From: Tritrichomonas musculus
Taxonomy: Eukaryota > Parabasalia > Tritrichomonadida > Tritrichomonadidae
DNA: 64,000 bases
NCBI GenBank assembly: GCA_039105265.1
Contig: JAPFFF010000053.1
Span: 682,001-746,000 of the forward strand
Reading direction: 5' to 3'
Shown one piece after another: positions 32,101 through 41,400 of this stretch. Below the pieces are notes generated by a model. It ran no database searches and was not told where the DNA came from. It saw only the letters and a list, made by a program, of their open reading frames with translations. How positions within the stretch are numbered: the stretch's first letter is position 1; each line of letters opens with the position of its first letter. Both the position numbers and the translations under genes were made by a program.

Positions 32101-33254
32101 ACCAAATGAATGTCTGTCGTCACTGTCTTCATTACAAATGCTTTGTTAAACTCCTCAGCGAAGCCGTCAAGGAAGACGAATCATCAAAGACATTCCACTG
32201 CATGATGGACCGCGGTATTCGCAACTGTTTCTTGCCAATCTTCGAAGGAGAAGACGAAGAAGAAGACTTGTTCTTAAAGAAACCACCTGTCATAATGAGA
32301 GTCGCCATTAACGACTTCATTCGAAGAGCTTTCGAAGAAAAAGCAGCAGCAGACTTGCTTCTTCCTTTAAGATCATACGCAGCTGCTGTTTCAATCTTCG
32401 AAGTAAGACTAAGAAGACGTCCTGACGTGCTCGATTCACCAACCGTTCCAATTCTTCTTCGAAACCTTCTTCTCACAATCTATCACGGCCTCCATGCGCG
32501 AGTTGCAAAGAGCGACTTGGAAGAGAAATGCAAAGATGACAAGCTTCTTCTTCTCATCTTCAAATTCGTCCAATCTGAAGATCCGAAGAATGAATTCCGC
32601 TCAATTGTGAAGCAAGTTTCGAAGTCGATCAAAAAGAAAAGCACAAGATACAACGAGCTTCTTCGTCGTGCAGCAATCATTGAAGACATCGCATTGAACA
32701 CAAGTTCAAAGTCAGAACCTGCTCCTTTCGTCGACTGGGACGAAGTATTGAGCGACGAAAATCTAATTGAAAGGTTCGATTTGAAATCGTCTTCTTCTTC
32801 TTCTGAACATTCCGCCAAAAAGTTGAAGAAATTCAAAACAATCAAACTGCCTAAGAAGTTCATCGGCCTCTACCAACAGCCTTACAACATTGACATCTGC
32901 GACTCATCAATTGAAAAGGTTATCGACTTGCTGACTGGAAAAGTCGTCGTCGTAACTGGCAAGGAATACGTCTCTTATGACACAAGCAAGTACAAGACTA
33001 TCGATGAATATGAAAAAGACGTTTACAAAGGAGGACTCGCTTTGTATCTCGTCCTAACAAAGCACAAGGCATCAAGCTTGATGTTCCATTCAGCAGCTGC
33101 TGGAAAGTTTTGGATGAATGACAGCATCTACGTGGACAAGTTCGGCGACACTGATCATGGATTCAAAAGGGGACTCATCACAAAGTTGTCAAAGGACAAA
33201 TTGGAAATTGCACTGGACAAGTTCATGTCTGGCGAAATTACTCTTTACGAATAA
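29166..33254 (+). CDS. UBR-type E3 ubiquitin ligase (N-recognin, UBR1/2-like)
   Basis: The product is 1362 aa. Residues about 66-140 are a UBR box with the expected Cys/His spacing (SCCLTSW, CLDCQ, CxCISCF, HDQHHSY, CDCGD, FCSHH), which binds N-terminal degrons. A long helical scaffold follows, with a Gln/Glu/Lys-rich coiled coil at about 835-905. A RING-like domain runs from CNVC (about 935) to CRHCLHYKCF (about 982). The C-terminal cap (about 1245-1362) includes NDSIYVDKFGDTDHGFKRG, close to the conserved UBR1 C-terminal signature. The architecture matches UBR1/PRT1-type ligases that ubiquitinate N-degron substrates with an E2 in the cytosol. The protein is shorter than yeast Ubr1. The central acidic and Gln/Asn-rich insert (about 890-920) is low-complexity. 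Confidence 0.88.
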   Translation: MKAFFSKIKHQQINDEIDESQCKKLSKLFTEERFQDVVGKAEKFLLKSYKGTYKQFLDEVKATQKTSCCLTSWNTPTLSGVCLDCQKNDSSCLCISCFLAKKHDQHHSYIIYFPSGSCDCGDPSYIKPSGFCSHHPGPDQNPDVTQMTEENRKKFITVFRAAFTGAIQTPSVNNSIRIIEYIKEFVPLGDGLRRCVAYAIVPVAKKSFHDKIQKCNSNLTESFVSLFGLLTSDLYFRDRMSVICFRNYIPLLNIIASHIFNDKMKSPRYLSLHCYFDFVYHYFSEHSIMYAINKESFNWPNFLIDFIGMAFSPIEVSNFNYDKNFEGGTFNQFCLIAKFLKIVVRFDEQHSNIQKFIDQYSKLLVRIERMIYFAIRTTPEDSSDEGYTSYEITLSFSVINKTFSFDFKDSSPQNKQFSLDQPFKCLLEFLDRTDPKPLSVLNAQERCPISTFITLHTLFFTILAGYKNPKDELKSLCDANKVSFDYFCCRVVIYPLRVLAAFFMYPKFSNINAGYRLSIQFLLRNSAFNTIFGLVQMILSICENKSKIMNAILTTFGVFDDISLYKGKLNEYEYERQKNLFDLSYFDCSIFLLCLLTDSSILSFDEIRFNRLRVIELLKRSRATAGEIEEHVNEKFHNKIFVDSLLDYIERVINKKGGSYFRLKNEGDFTPFFPAIQQKDRIEILMKFTNQLIPVPDCIDLPERGMSLKECFKTPQFYCLCFKLLTSPQSNLTMKQVGLAMCDCIIKNTTQFPPESYKDENPVSVSASSLNELIQNASENVQLKDTNLLTCGFQLENCEKTSLIKRILMQENLGKLFIEKNGLPADLGQKEDTKNQAERERTEQLIKEKKAKAMLLKQRLMKDFNNRRKQFTDLSSSQIKQEEKQKEQEQKEKEAPQQNNNDSNSNNNLKIESDESEEFNSSQNVLTDEFNNVLCNVCLTSQDDIFGVPCLSLPSILYSIIDNKLHKHSKPLDEHVVTYQMNVCRHCLHYKCFVKLLSEAVKEDESSKTFHCMMDRGIRNCFLPIFEGEDEEEDLFLKKPPVIMRVAINDFIRRAFEEKAAADLLLPLRSYAAAVSIFEVRLRRRPDVLDSPTVPILLRNLLLTIYHGLHARVAKSDLEEKCKDDKLLLLIFKFVQSEDPKNEFRSIVKQVSKSIKKKSTRYNELLRRAAIIEDIALNTSSKSEPAPFVDWDEVLSDENLIERFDLKSSSSSSEHSAKKLKKFKTIKLPKKFIGLYQQPYNIDICDSSIEKVIDLLTGKVVVVTGKEYVSYDTSKYKTIDEYEKDVYKGGLALYLVLTKHKASSLMFHSAAAGKFWMNDSIYVDKFGDTDHGFKRGLITKLSKDKLEIALDKFMSGEITLYE

Positions 33255-33664
33255 GTTTCTTATATAATATAAGAAAATTTTGGGTAAAATTAATTCCATA
33301 ATTTTTTTTTTTAATTTACACTTTTTCTGTTAATCATCAAATTACAATTCAGATATAATCTTCATTTTATGTGGACATCAAACATTCTAGTTGAATCAGA
33401 CGGAACTATGAAAAAAATTCGGAATTATCATCAATATTAATTAAAAATATAATAGTTTAATGCTAAAATCAATAAATTAATCTTTTTTAAAATTTATTTT
33501 TACCAAATTCTTTTGAATAAATTGAATAAATTTTGAGATATCTCTATATTATTTGATTAGATTTTTTTACTAAGAAATGACTATTTATCCTCACAAATCT
33601 AAAATGAAAAGTGAACTATTTATCCTTCATTTTTTTCAATACATATTTTAACTTCATTAATAAA
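33255..33664. other. Short AT-rich intergenic region with initiator-like site
   Basis: There is no gene in this stretch. TCATTAATAAAATG runs into the Rad50 start, with the A of TCA at 33,656, nine bases before the ATG. This resembles the trichomonad initiator element. The in-frame ATG at 33,611 lies upstream of this site, which supports starting Rad50 at 33,665. Confidence 0.5.
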
Positions 33665-36600
33665 ATGGCAGAGCTAATCAGGCTTGAATTATCAGGAATT
33701 CGTAAATTTAAAATGGACGATAATCCTCAAATAATAGATTTTGCGCCAGTTACATTAATTCGAGGAGAAAATGGAACAGGCAAATCAACAATTATTGAAT
33801 CATTAAAATTCTTTACGCTGAATACCAACTCTGTAAAAGATTTAGTGTCAAGCATTAAATCCAACAAAACAGACAAGATCAATTCCAGACTCTACATGAA
33901 ATTTAAAAACGCTGCAAATAAAACATATGAACTTACTTTTTGTCCCACTGTTCAAAATATCGATAACAAACCAACCCTTTCAAAAGGTAATTGCCAATAT
34001 ACTTGCTCAGACACCACTTTTGATAATTTAAAACCGACAGATTTTAATAAAATATCAGATTTTTTCGGCGTTTCATCTTCACTCATTGATAACGTTCTTT
34101 TCTGCGATCAGCGAAAAGTTAGCTGGCCAATTGACGACACTTCCACCGAACTCAAAACAAAATTTGATCAAATATTTAATATTGAAGTTTATAATAAAGC
34201 GCTTTCACTCCTAAACAAAACAGGTACTGAACTCGAAAAATGCAGCAATGATCCGGGATTGATCAAATTAGAACAAAAATATGAAGATTACATCAAGCAT
34301 CTCACAAACAAGCAAGAGAACGATAAAAAACTCAAAGAATTGCTTGACGAACACAATACCATAAACGAAATTTATCAACAAGACATATCAATTAAAGATA
34401 AGTACGAGAAAATCGAGCCAGCAATTAAAAAGCTTGAAAAGGAAATTGACCTTACACAGGCCAAATTAGAAGTCAAAAAAGAAAATTTATCTAAAAGTTA
34501 CCAAAATATCGAAGAGTTGCTTCAAATCCCTTTCGAGTACGTTATAAACCACCTGGATGAACTGGAAAAAGTGACACCGATAAGTGGCATGATTGAGGAG
34601 CAGAACAAGAAAAAAGAAGAAATTGAAGACGATATAAAAAGTGTCAAAGAAGGAATTGGCAAAATCGAAAATTTGGGTCTGATGATAAAATCCTTCTTCG
34701 ACAAATACGGGAACAACGACTACGGCAGTCAACTGAAGTTGCTTGAAAGCCAGATGAATGAAGAAGAAGAGAATCTCAAGAAAATTCAGAGCAAAAGTGA
34801 AAACTTGATGAAGAAAAAGGACGAATTTTTGCAGTTTGAAAAACAATTGAAAGACTTTGATGACGTTGACGAATCAAAAGTTCAAGAAGCCGAAAGCAAC
34901 AAAAATTTGGCTGAGAACAAATTGAGAGAAATTAAACAATCAGAGGAATTTAAATGTCCACAAGACTTTGATACGAAAGTATCGCAAAAGAACAAAGAGA
35001 TCCAAGAGCTTCAAAATAACATAAGTTACTATGAATCGATGAAGAATGACTGTAAAGAAAACGATAGAAAAATCGCTAAGTTAACTGAAGCTAAAAGCAA
35101 CATTAAAAGTGCACAAGAGACAATTGAGAACGAACTTGACGTGATAAAAATTACACTAAAAATAGATTCAATTAAATCAGAAGAAGTCGTTAAAATTTTC
35201 TCTGAAAAAGTTAATGAATTGAATGATCAAAAGAAAAGATCAGAAAAAGATCAAACACAACTTCAAATTGAAATTGAGAAAATCAAGGATAAAATAGAAA
35301 GAACTTCTAACTCGCTCAAGCAAAATGATGAAATAGTTAGAAATGCGAGAGAAAAAATAGAAGAAGTCTTCAAATCTGACATAAACAACTATGATTTTGA
35401 GTGCCAAGAAGCAAAGAAAAAGTTGGACATTGAAAAAGAAAAACTCGCCAGATTAGAAAGTAATCATAAAGTTTACATTGACTTTAAAGATGAGGCTTCA
35501 AAATGTGATCGAAATGGGCGCCACTCTTGTCCGCTCTGTCACAGAGAATTCCAGTCAAATAGCAATTACAATGACTTTGTGAAGGACTGTATAGATGACT
35601 ACATATCGAACCTTCCTAATTTGATAAGAGCGTGCAAAGAGAACCTGGAGAAATGCAGAGATGAGTGCAATAAACTTGAAGGAATCAGGGATACTGTCAA
35701 AGTTTACAAGGACAATGTGAACAACTCTTCTGAATTTCAAGCGGCAATTCAAAAATTGAATGACCAATTAAAAAATTTGACTGAAAAAGAAAATTTTATT
35801 ATTTCACAAATTAAATCACAAGAAGATGAATTAAAAATGATCAATGAACTTAATAAAAATATCATCAATCTTACAAATGCACAGCAAATTATTCAAAAAA
35901 ATTCAATTGACCTTAATTTGACCATTAATCAGAATTTACCTACTTTTGATGATCTCATTGATAAAATATCATCAACGAACGGTGAGATAAACAAAATAAA
36001 CCAAGAAATAACTCAATTGAAAGATGCAAAAACCTCCTTCATTAAACAAATTGAATTTTTAAATGGCCTCATCTCCACTTTTTCAGACATAAAAGCCAAA
36101 TATGACTCGAAAATGGATCTTATAAGCAACATGAACCAAATCAAGGAAAACGAAGGCGACATTGACACATTGAACATCCTGATTAAGACGATAGGCAATT
36201 CAATTTCAAGTCAGACTCAAGTTTTTAAAAAATCACAGAATGAATACTTGAAATGCAAAGTGATCGTCGAAGGAATCAATGGGACCGATCAGTCAAAACT
36301 GACCGATTTTCAAAACGAGCTAAATCTGAAAGAAGAAGAGCTAAAAGCGGTCAAACAAAATATAGCTGATTTAGAAGCCAAAGAGAAGGAACTTGAGGAT
36401 GAAAAGCAAAAAATGATGAGCATCAAAGACTATTTAAGCATTCAAAATGATTTGAATTCGTATCAAAATTCAAAGGACGAATTATTGCGTGATTTCAAAT
36501 CAGTCAATTTTGACATATTAAGTCAAGACATAAATAAAAACTTTAAAAAACTCACAGAAATAGATGCACAGATAAAATGCATCACAAGCAGCAACCAACA

Positions 36601-37237
36601 AGAAGAAAACGAACTCAAAAAGAACAGTTCTGTACCGAAACTTCTCACTGAAAGAAGAATCAACCACAAATTGACCGAAAATGCGATAGTTGACATTGAA
36701 CGCTACACGAAGATGATGGACGAGACAATCAAAAATTACCACAAAGAAAAATTGAAGGAAATTAATAACGCCATCCACTTTTTGTGGACAAAGACATACA
36801 ACGGTTGTGATATTGAATCTATAAAAATCGGTTGTGAGAAAGAAAATGGCCAGAAAAAGTTGATGAGTTATTGCGTGTACGCAAAAGTTAAAGGTCAAAA
36901 AATTGAGGCGAAAAATTTCATGTCAACAGGAACAATCATTCTGGCTTCAACGATCATTAGATTCGCTCTTGCTCAAATTTTTGCTCCAAATTGCAGAATA
37001 ATGGCACTCGATGAGCCAACGGTGCATCTAGATAATGGACACATTGGAAACTTGGTCAGTTTGATCGTTGAAATGACAAATAATAAAAAAATAAAGCCCT
37101 TCCAGTTCATTATTATTTCGCATGAGCAGTACTTTGTGGACCTTCTCTATCAGAATGAACTCGTGAACAGAAGCTACTTGATTAAAAAAGTTATTAAAGA
37201 AGGAAAAGAAACAAGCGTGATTGAAAAAAAAGATTAA
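33665..37237 (+). CDS. RAD50: DNA repair ATPase Rad50
   Basis: The start at 33,665 (MAELIRLELSGIRKF) is chosen over 33,611 because it matches Rad50 N-termini and follows an initiator-like motif. The product is about 1190 aa. Walker A GENGTGKST lies near residue 35, with long paired coiled coils on both sides of a zinc hook CPLC near residue 621, the expected mid-point. The C-terminal signature region is FMSTGTIILAS near 1085 and Walker B is RIMALDEPTVHLD near 1111-1123. Rad50 partners Mre11 to tether and process double-strand breaks. The signature loop reads STGT where most Rad50 proteins have SAGQ; Ser and Gly are kept, the Gln is not. The rest of the protein looks functional and full-length. 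Confidence 0.93.
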   Translation: MAELIRLELSGIRKFKMDDNPQIIDFAPVTLIRGENGTGKSTIIESLKFFTLNTNSVKDLVSSIKSNKTDKINSRLYMKFKNAANKTYELTFCPTVQNIDNKPTLSKGNCQYTCSDTTFDNLKPTDFNKISDFFGVSSSLIDNVLFCDQRKVSWPIDDTSTELKTKFDQIFNIEVYNKALSLLNKTGTELEKCSNDPGLIKLEQKYEDYIKHLTNKQENDKKLKELLDEHNTINEIYQQDISIKDKYEKIEPAIKKLEKEIDLTQAKLEVKKENLSKSYQNIEELLQIPFEYVINHLDELEKVTPISGMIEEQNKKKEEIEDDIKSVKEGIGKIENLGLMIKSFFDKYGNNDYGSQLKLLESQMNEEEENLKKIQSKSENLMKKKDEFLQFEKQLKDFDDVDESKVQEAESNKNLAENKLREIKQSEEFKCPQDFDTKVSQKNKEIQELQNNISYYESMKNDCKENDRKIAKLTEAKSNIKSAQETIENELDVIKITLKIDSIKSEEVVKIFSEKVNELNDQKKRSEKDQTQLQIEIEKIKDKIERTSNSLKQNDEIVRNAREKIEEVFKSDINNYDFECQEAKKKLDIEKEKLARLESNHKVYIDFKDEASKCDRNGRHSCPLCHREFQSNSNYNDFVKDCIDDYISNLPNLIRACKENLEKCRDECNKLEGIRDTVKVYKDNVNNSSEFQAAIQKLNDQLKNLTEKENFIISQIKSQEDELKMINELNKNIINLTNAQQIIQKNSIDLNLTINQNLPTFDDLIDKISSTNGEINKINQEITQLKDAKTSFIKQIEFLNGLISTFSDIKAKYDSKMDLISNMNQIKENEGDIDTLNILIKTIGNSISSQTQVFKKSQNEYLKCKVIVEGINGTDQSKLTDFQNELNLKEEELKAVKQNIADLEAKEKELEDEKQKMMSIKDYLSIQNDLNSYQNSKDELLRDFKSVNFDILSQDINKNFKKLTEIDAQIKCITSSNQQEENELKKNSSVPKLLTERRINHKLTENAIVDIERYTKMMDETIKNYHKEKLKEINNAIHFLWTKTYNGCDIESIKIGCEKENGQKKLMSYCVYAKVKGQKIEAKNFMSTGTIILASTIIRFALAQIFAPNCRIMALDEPTVHLDNGHIGNLVSLIVEMTNNKKIKPFQFIIISHEQYFVDLLYQNELVNRSYLIKKVIKEGKETSVIEKKD

Positions 37238-37620
37238 TAATTTTTTTTTATTAAATGTTGTTATATAAAAAGTGTATTGATTAAAAGTTATTGTATATTC
37301 ATAGAGTTTTATTTTTCATGAAAAAGAATTAAAAGTTATTTTGATCAATAAAACCATTTGATAATATATTAATATTATCAAATGTGAATAATTATTAATT
37401 CTTGAATTTTAATATATTTTATCAACAAATATATTTAACATCAAGGGCAATTAGGGTGCGTGAGGTCCCGGGTTCAATTCCCGGATTGCCCCTTTTTTGA
37501 TATTTTTTTTTTAATATTGATATAATAACATTTTGTGAATCATGTGTTTATTCAATGGTTTTATGATTGAAAAATAAAAATGAAGTAATTATTTTTTTTA
37601 ATAAGGTGTAGTTATTCACA
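37238..37620. other. Intergenic region between convergent genes with tRNA-like sequence
   Basis: The stretch is AT-rich apart from the GC-rich tRNA-like sequence at 37,445-37,492. It separates the 3' ends of the Rad50 and HIT genes. Confidence 0.5.
37445..37492 (+). tRNA. Minimal tRNA-like sequence lacking D and anticodon arms
   Basis: GGGCAAT at 37,445-37,451 pairs perfectly with ATTGCCC at 37,485-37,491. CCGGG/CCCGG around TTCAATT forms a perfect T-arm directly before the 3' acceptor strand. A T6 run (37,493-37,498) follows as a polymerase III stop. Only 16 nt (37,452-37,467) lie between the acceptor and T-arm, where a normal tRNA has about 40. GCGTGAGGTC in this gap looks like the 3' side of an anticodon stem plus variable loop. 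The simplest reading is a tRNA gene with a deletion from the D-arm into the anticodon arm; a short armless tRNA-like RNA or SINE head is the alternative. Confidence 0.55.
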
Positions 37621-38151
37621 TTAAAGTTTTTTGGCATCAGATTTTGAAAATTCTTCGCCAAATTTTTGAATCTCTGCTCTAACTTGATTGAATTTTTCTT
37701 CATCAAATTCATAAGGTTTACGATTATTAACAAAGATACGGCTTCCTCGATCTTCTGTCGAATATCTTGGAATAAGTTGTACATGATAATGATTGGCGAG
37801 GCCATCACACATTGTGCACATGTAAACTCTTTCACAATGATAAACATTAACAATGATATCCATTAATTTTTTGGCAAATCTAAAAATTTTATCATTCAAT
37901 TCATAAGGAGCTTCTCTCATATCGTGGTAATGAGTCATCGTTGAAATAGCCATGTGCCCAACGTTTCGCGGGTTTCCAACAAAAAAGCATTCAATATCTT
38001 TATCTTCATAAACAACAGTTTCTTCTTTTTTGGCTTTAAAAATGCATCCATCGTGAGTTCTGTCGAAACAAGTAGGACATACTCCGATATCGGTTAATTG
38101 ACCTGGCTTCATTTTCATCATTTCTTCTTCAGTATATTGATCTTTCTCCAT
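37621..38151 (-). CDS. HIT-superfamily nucleotide hydrolase/transferase
   Basis: The 176-aa product has the HIT core: a beta-strand pair with FVGNPRNVGHMAIST (57-71) and the active-site segment ANHYHVQLIPRY (119-130). The motif is H-Y-H-V-Q (121-125): the third His of the usual triad is Gln, as in the GalT/Apa branch, where the middle His becomes nucleotidylated. A CPTC pair (25-28) and further Cys residues near 36, 55 and 112-115 may hold a zinc ion. The likely role is a nucleotidyl transferase or hydrolase on dinucleoside polyphosphates or nucleotide adducts; the substrate is unknown. A T16 run ends directly before the ATG on the plus strand, so the transcript would have a poly-A leader. 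Confidence 0.8.
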   Translation of the reverse strand: MEKDQYTEEEMMKMKPGQLTDIGVCPTCFDRTHDGCIFKAKKEETVVYEDKDIECFFVGNPRNVGHMAISTMTHYHDMREAPYELNDKIFRFAKKLMDIIVNVYHCERVYMCTMCDGLANHYHVQLIPRYSTEDRGSRIFVNNRKPYEFDEEKFNQVRAEIQKFGEEFSKSDAKKL

Positions 38152-38456
38152 TTTTTTTTTTTTTTTTAAAAAATAAACTATTCAAAAAGACAAAAGAATC
38201 ATATTCCTTTCGGTAATTGCTATTTATTAAAACGAGTAATAATTCCATCTTTTTTAAAAAACTTTAATAAAGATGCATTCAAAAAAAACAAAATTATAAG
38301 TGTTGGGAAATCCAAAATGAGATCATTTTTTTAAAAAAGAATTACCTAAACTGTACATAAATTTGGAGATTCATAATTTAAAAAATCCTTTTTAAGAACA
38401 ATTTTTTTCAATGATCAAATAATAAAAAATAAAATACCTATAAAAGTGCCTTTTGT
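38152..38456. other. AT-rich intergenic region
   Basis: No frame or repeat of note is seen here other than the long A/T run next to the HIT gene start. Confidence 0.4.
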
Positions 38457-41400
38457 TTACTCATTTTCAATTATTTTATTTAACATTGCTGATTCTTTTT
38501 CTAGTTCATCTTCAACACGCTCTTTTCCAATATTTTCATCTTCATCATCATTTTCCCTTGATTCGTTCAACTCTCCTGATTCATCAATTCGACTTTTTGA
38601 ACGAATAAGATCATCAAGCTGAACAATTTTCTTACCAGAATAGAAATCAACGTTAGATTCTTCGATTGACCTGACATAACTCAAAAACTTTTCTTTGTCA
38701 ACATTTTCACCCAAGAAATCTTTTTCTGTTTTTAGGAGATATTCAATCTGATCGAAAGTTGGTCTATCTTTTGGATCCTGTGCCCAACAAGACTCGATTA
38801 ACGAACAATAGCAACAAGGAACGTTATTTTTAATTTCAGGCCGACCAGCTTTAATTACAATTTCATTGAAAAGGCTGCTTAAATTACTTTTGATATTTTT
38901 GAAAGGAACTTCATTTGTCACAATTTCATAGACGAGAAAGGCGAATGAATAAACGTCACCAGCTTTTGAGTATTCATTCATTTGCAAAACTTCTGGTGCT
39001 GAATAGCAAGGATTGCCTTTAATTCCTGACATTGACTGGTTTGTCATGCTTTCAAGTGTGTGATTAAGAATGCAAAGTCCGAAATTCCCGATTTTTGGAT
39101 GCAAGTTTTTATTGAAGAAGATGCTTTCTGGTGTCAAATCACGATGCAATATGTTATGTGAATGCAAGTATGACATTCCAGCTGCAATTCCGTAAATATT
39201 GATGAGTTTTGTTGTTTCATCCCAGTTTGGAATTCTTACCAAATCTCTTTCAAGTGAAAGAATGCTTGCTAAAGTCTCTTTCGAAAAGGTTTCAGTGATG
39301 ATGACTGGATGCTGCCTTTGTGCAAAGTCAGTTGGACTGTATCCGATGAATTTGAGGAAAGAAGGATGATTTATTTTAGATATGATGTTCACTTCACGTG
39401 AAAGGTTGATTAATTCATCTCTTCGAAGTTTAGTCAATTCAAAATTGAATATTTTAGCTGAATAAAATTTCCCTGTTTCTTTGTTTTGAACGTTACAAAC
39501 ATTTGCAATGTCAGATTTGATGATAACTGACAATTTAGGTCTAGAAAACTTAGAAAGATCAAGAAAGCTTTCATTCAAAGAAGGATCATCTTTAAGTAAT
39601 TCATCATCCAATTGTGAAGAAATATTAATTGACACTTCTTTAAATGTTTTGTTAGAACCACTTGTCGTGCCTGATTCTGGCAAGTTTCCATCGATAAGGT
39701 CGATATAATCATAGAATTCATCTGGTTCAACAGTGTCTGTAATGAATTCTTCATTTGTTTTAAGAAGTTCGACAATTTCATCAATTGTTGGCCTTTGTTC
39801 TGGATCATTATGCCAGCATGATTCAATCAATTCTTTGTAGCAGTTTGGAATTGGAAATTTGAAAGGAGGACGATAGCCTTGTATGACATTAAACATGAGT
39901 TGAATTTGACTAAAACCTTTGAAGATTTTTTCACCTGTTATTATTTCATACACAATCATTCCAAATGCATAAATATCGCCAGGCTTTCCATACTGATGAG
40001 AAGTGAATATTTCAGGCGACATGTAAGCATAAGTTCCTTTCAATCCAGATTTCAAGTCGTTTTCAAGCGTCTTTGACAAGCCGAAATCACCAATTTTTGG
40101 GAATAAATATTCATCGAGGAAAATGTTTCCTGGTTTCAAATCACGATGAATTATGTTCTTCGAATGCATGTATTGAATTCCATGAGCAATTCCAAAAATG
40201 TTTATCAGCTTTTTTGTGTCATCCCATTCTTTAACAGAGAGTCCTCTTTGTTCATTGTCAAGAAGCTCATCTAATGAGCCGTTTTTAATATATTCAGTTA
40301 AAATTGTTGGTCTTGGCTCGTCTTTAAAGTTTAACGGATTGAATCCAATGAACTTTAAAATGGTCGGACAATCTAATTGTGAAATAACGTTCAATTCACG
40401 CTGAATATTCATGATTTCAGAGTCTTCACAATCATTTATTTCTTGAATTGATATTTTACAGGCACAAATTTTCTTTGTTAGGTTTTCTATAACTTTATAT
40501 ACTTTGCCAAAACTGCCCTTTCCAATTCTTCCTTTTATTTTTTCGAATTTTGACAAGTTTATTGGCTCCAAATTGACTGAAATAGACTTATTTTGCTTTA
40601 ATTTTGTGAATGTTTCAAAGTCATATTCAACGTTTTCAGGATCATCAAGATATTCGATATAATGGAAATATTCATCTTCGTCAATTTCATCTGTAATGAA
40701 TTCTCTATTTGTCCTCAATTCAGTTACAATTTGATTGAATGTTGGCCTGTCTTCTGGTTTTTGTGACCAACACTTTTCAATCAATCTTCGATAACAATCA
40801 GGAATTTGTGTTTTAAATGCTGGCCTTTCTCCATCCATTACTTTTTGAATTATACTGTACATTGATGAGTCACCGTATGGATCGTCACCTGTAACAATTT
40901 CATACATTACAATAGCAAAGGAATAAACATCTGATGCTTGCAAATCATTGTTTCCTTCAATTGCTTCAGGAGCCATTATATATGCAGTAGTTTGTTGAAC
41001 AGTATCGTTTATTTTTTCACCACAAGATTTCGAAGTTGTAAAATCACAAATTTTTGGCAAAAATGCACCATCGAGTAAAACATTACCCGGCTTTAAATCA
41101 CGGTGAATAAATCCAATGGAATGCAGATATGCCATTCCAAATGCAATTCCGTAAATATTTATCAATTTTTTGGTTCCATTCCATCCAATCATTGGTTGAT
41201 CATCGTTCTCTAATTTAAGAACTTGAGCTAATGATCCATTTGAATAGTACTTGAGGACAATGACTGGATATTTTTTTTTCTTGGTTCTTTGCGGATTAAA
41301 ACCTAATAAACTATATCCAATATATTCAACAAAACATGGATGACCATTTACTTTGTAATTTGTTTCAACTTCTCGCTTAAATAAATCTTCGACTTTGTTA

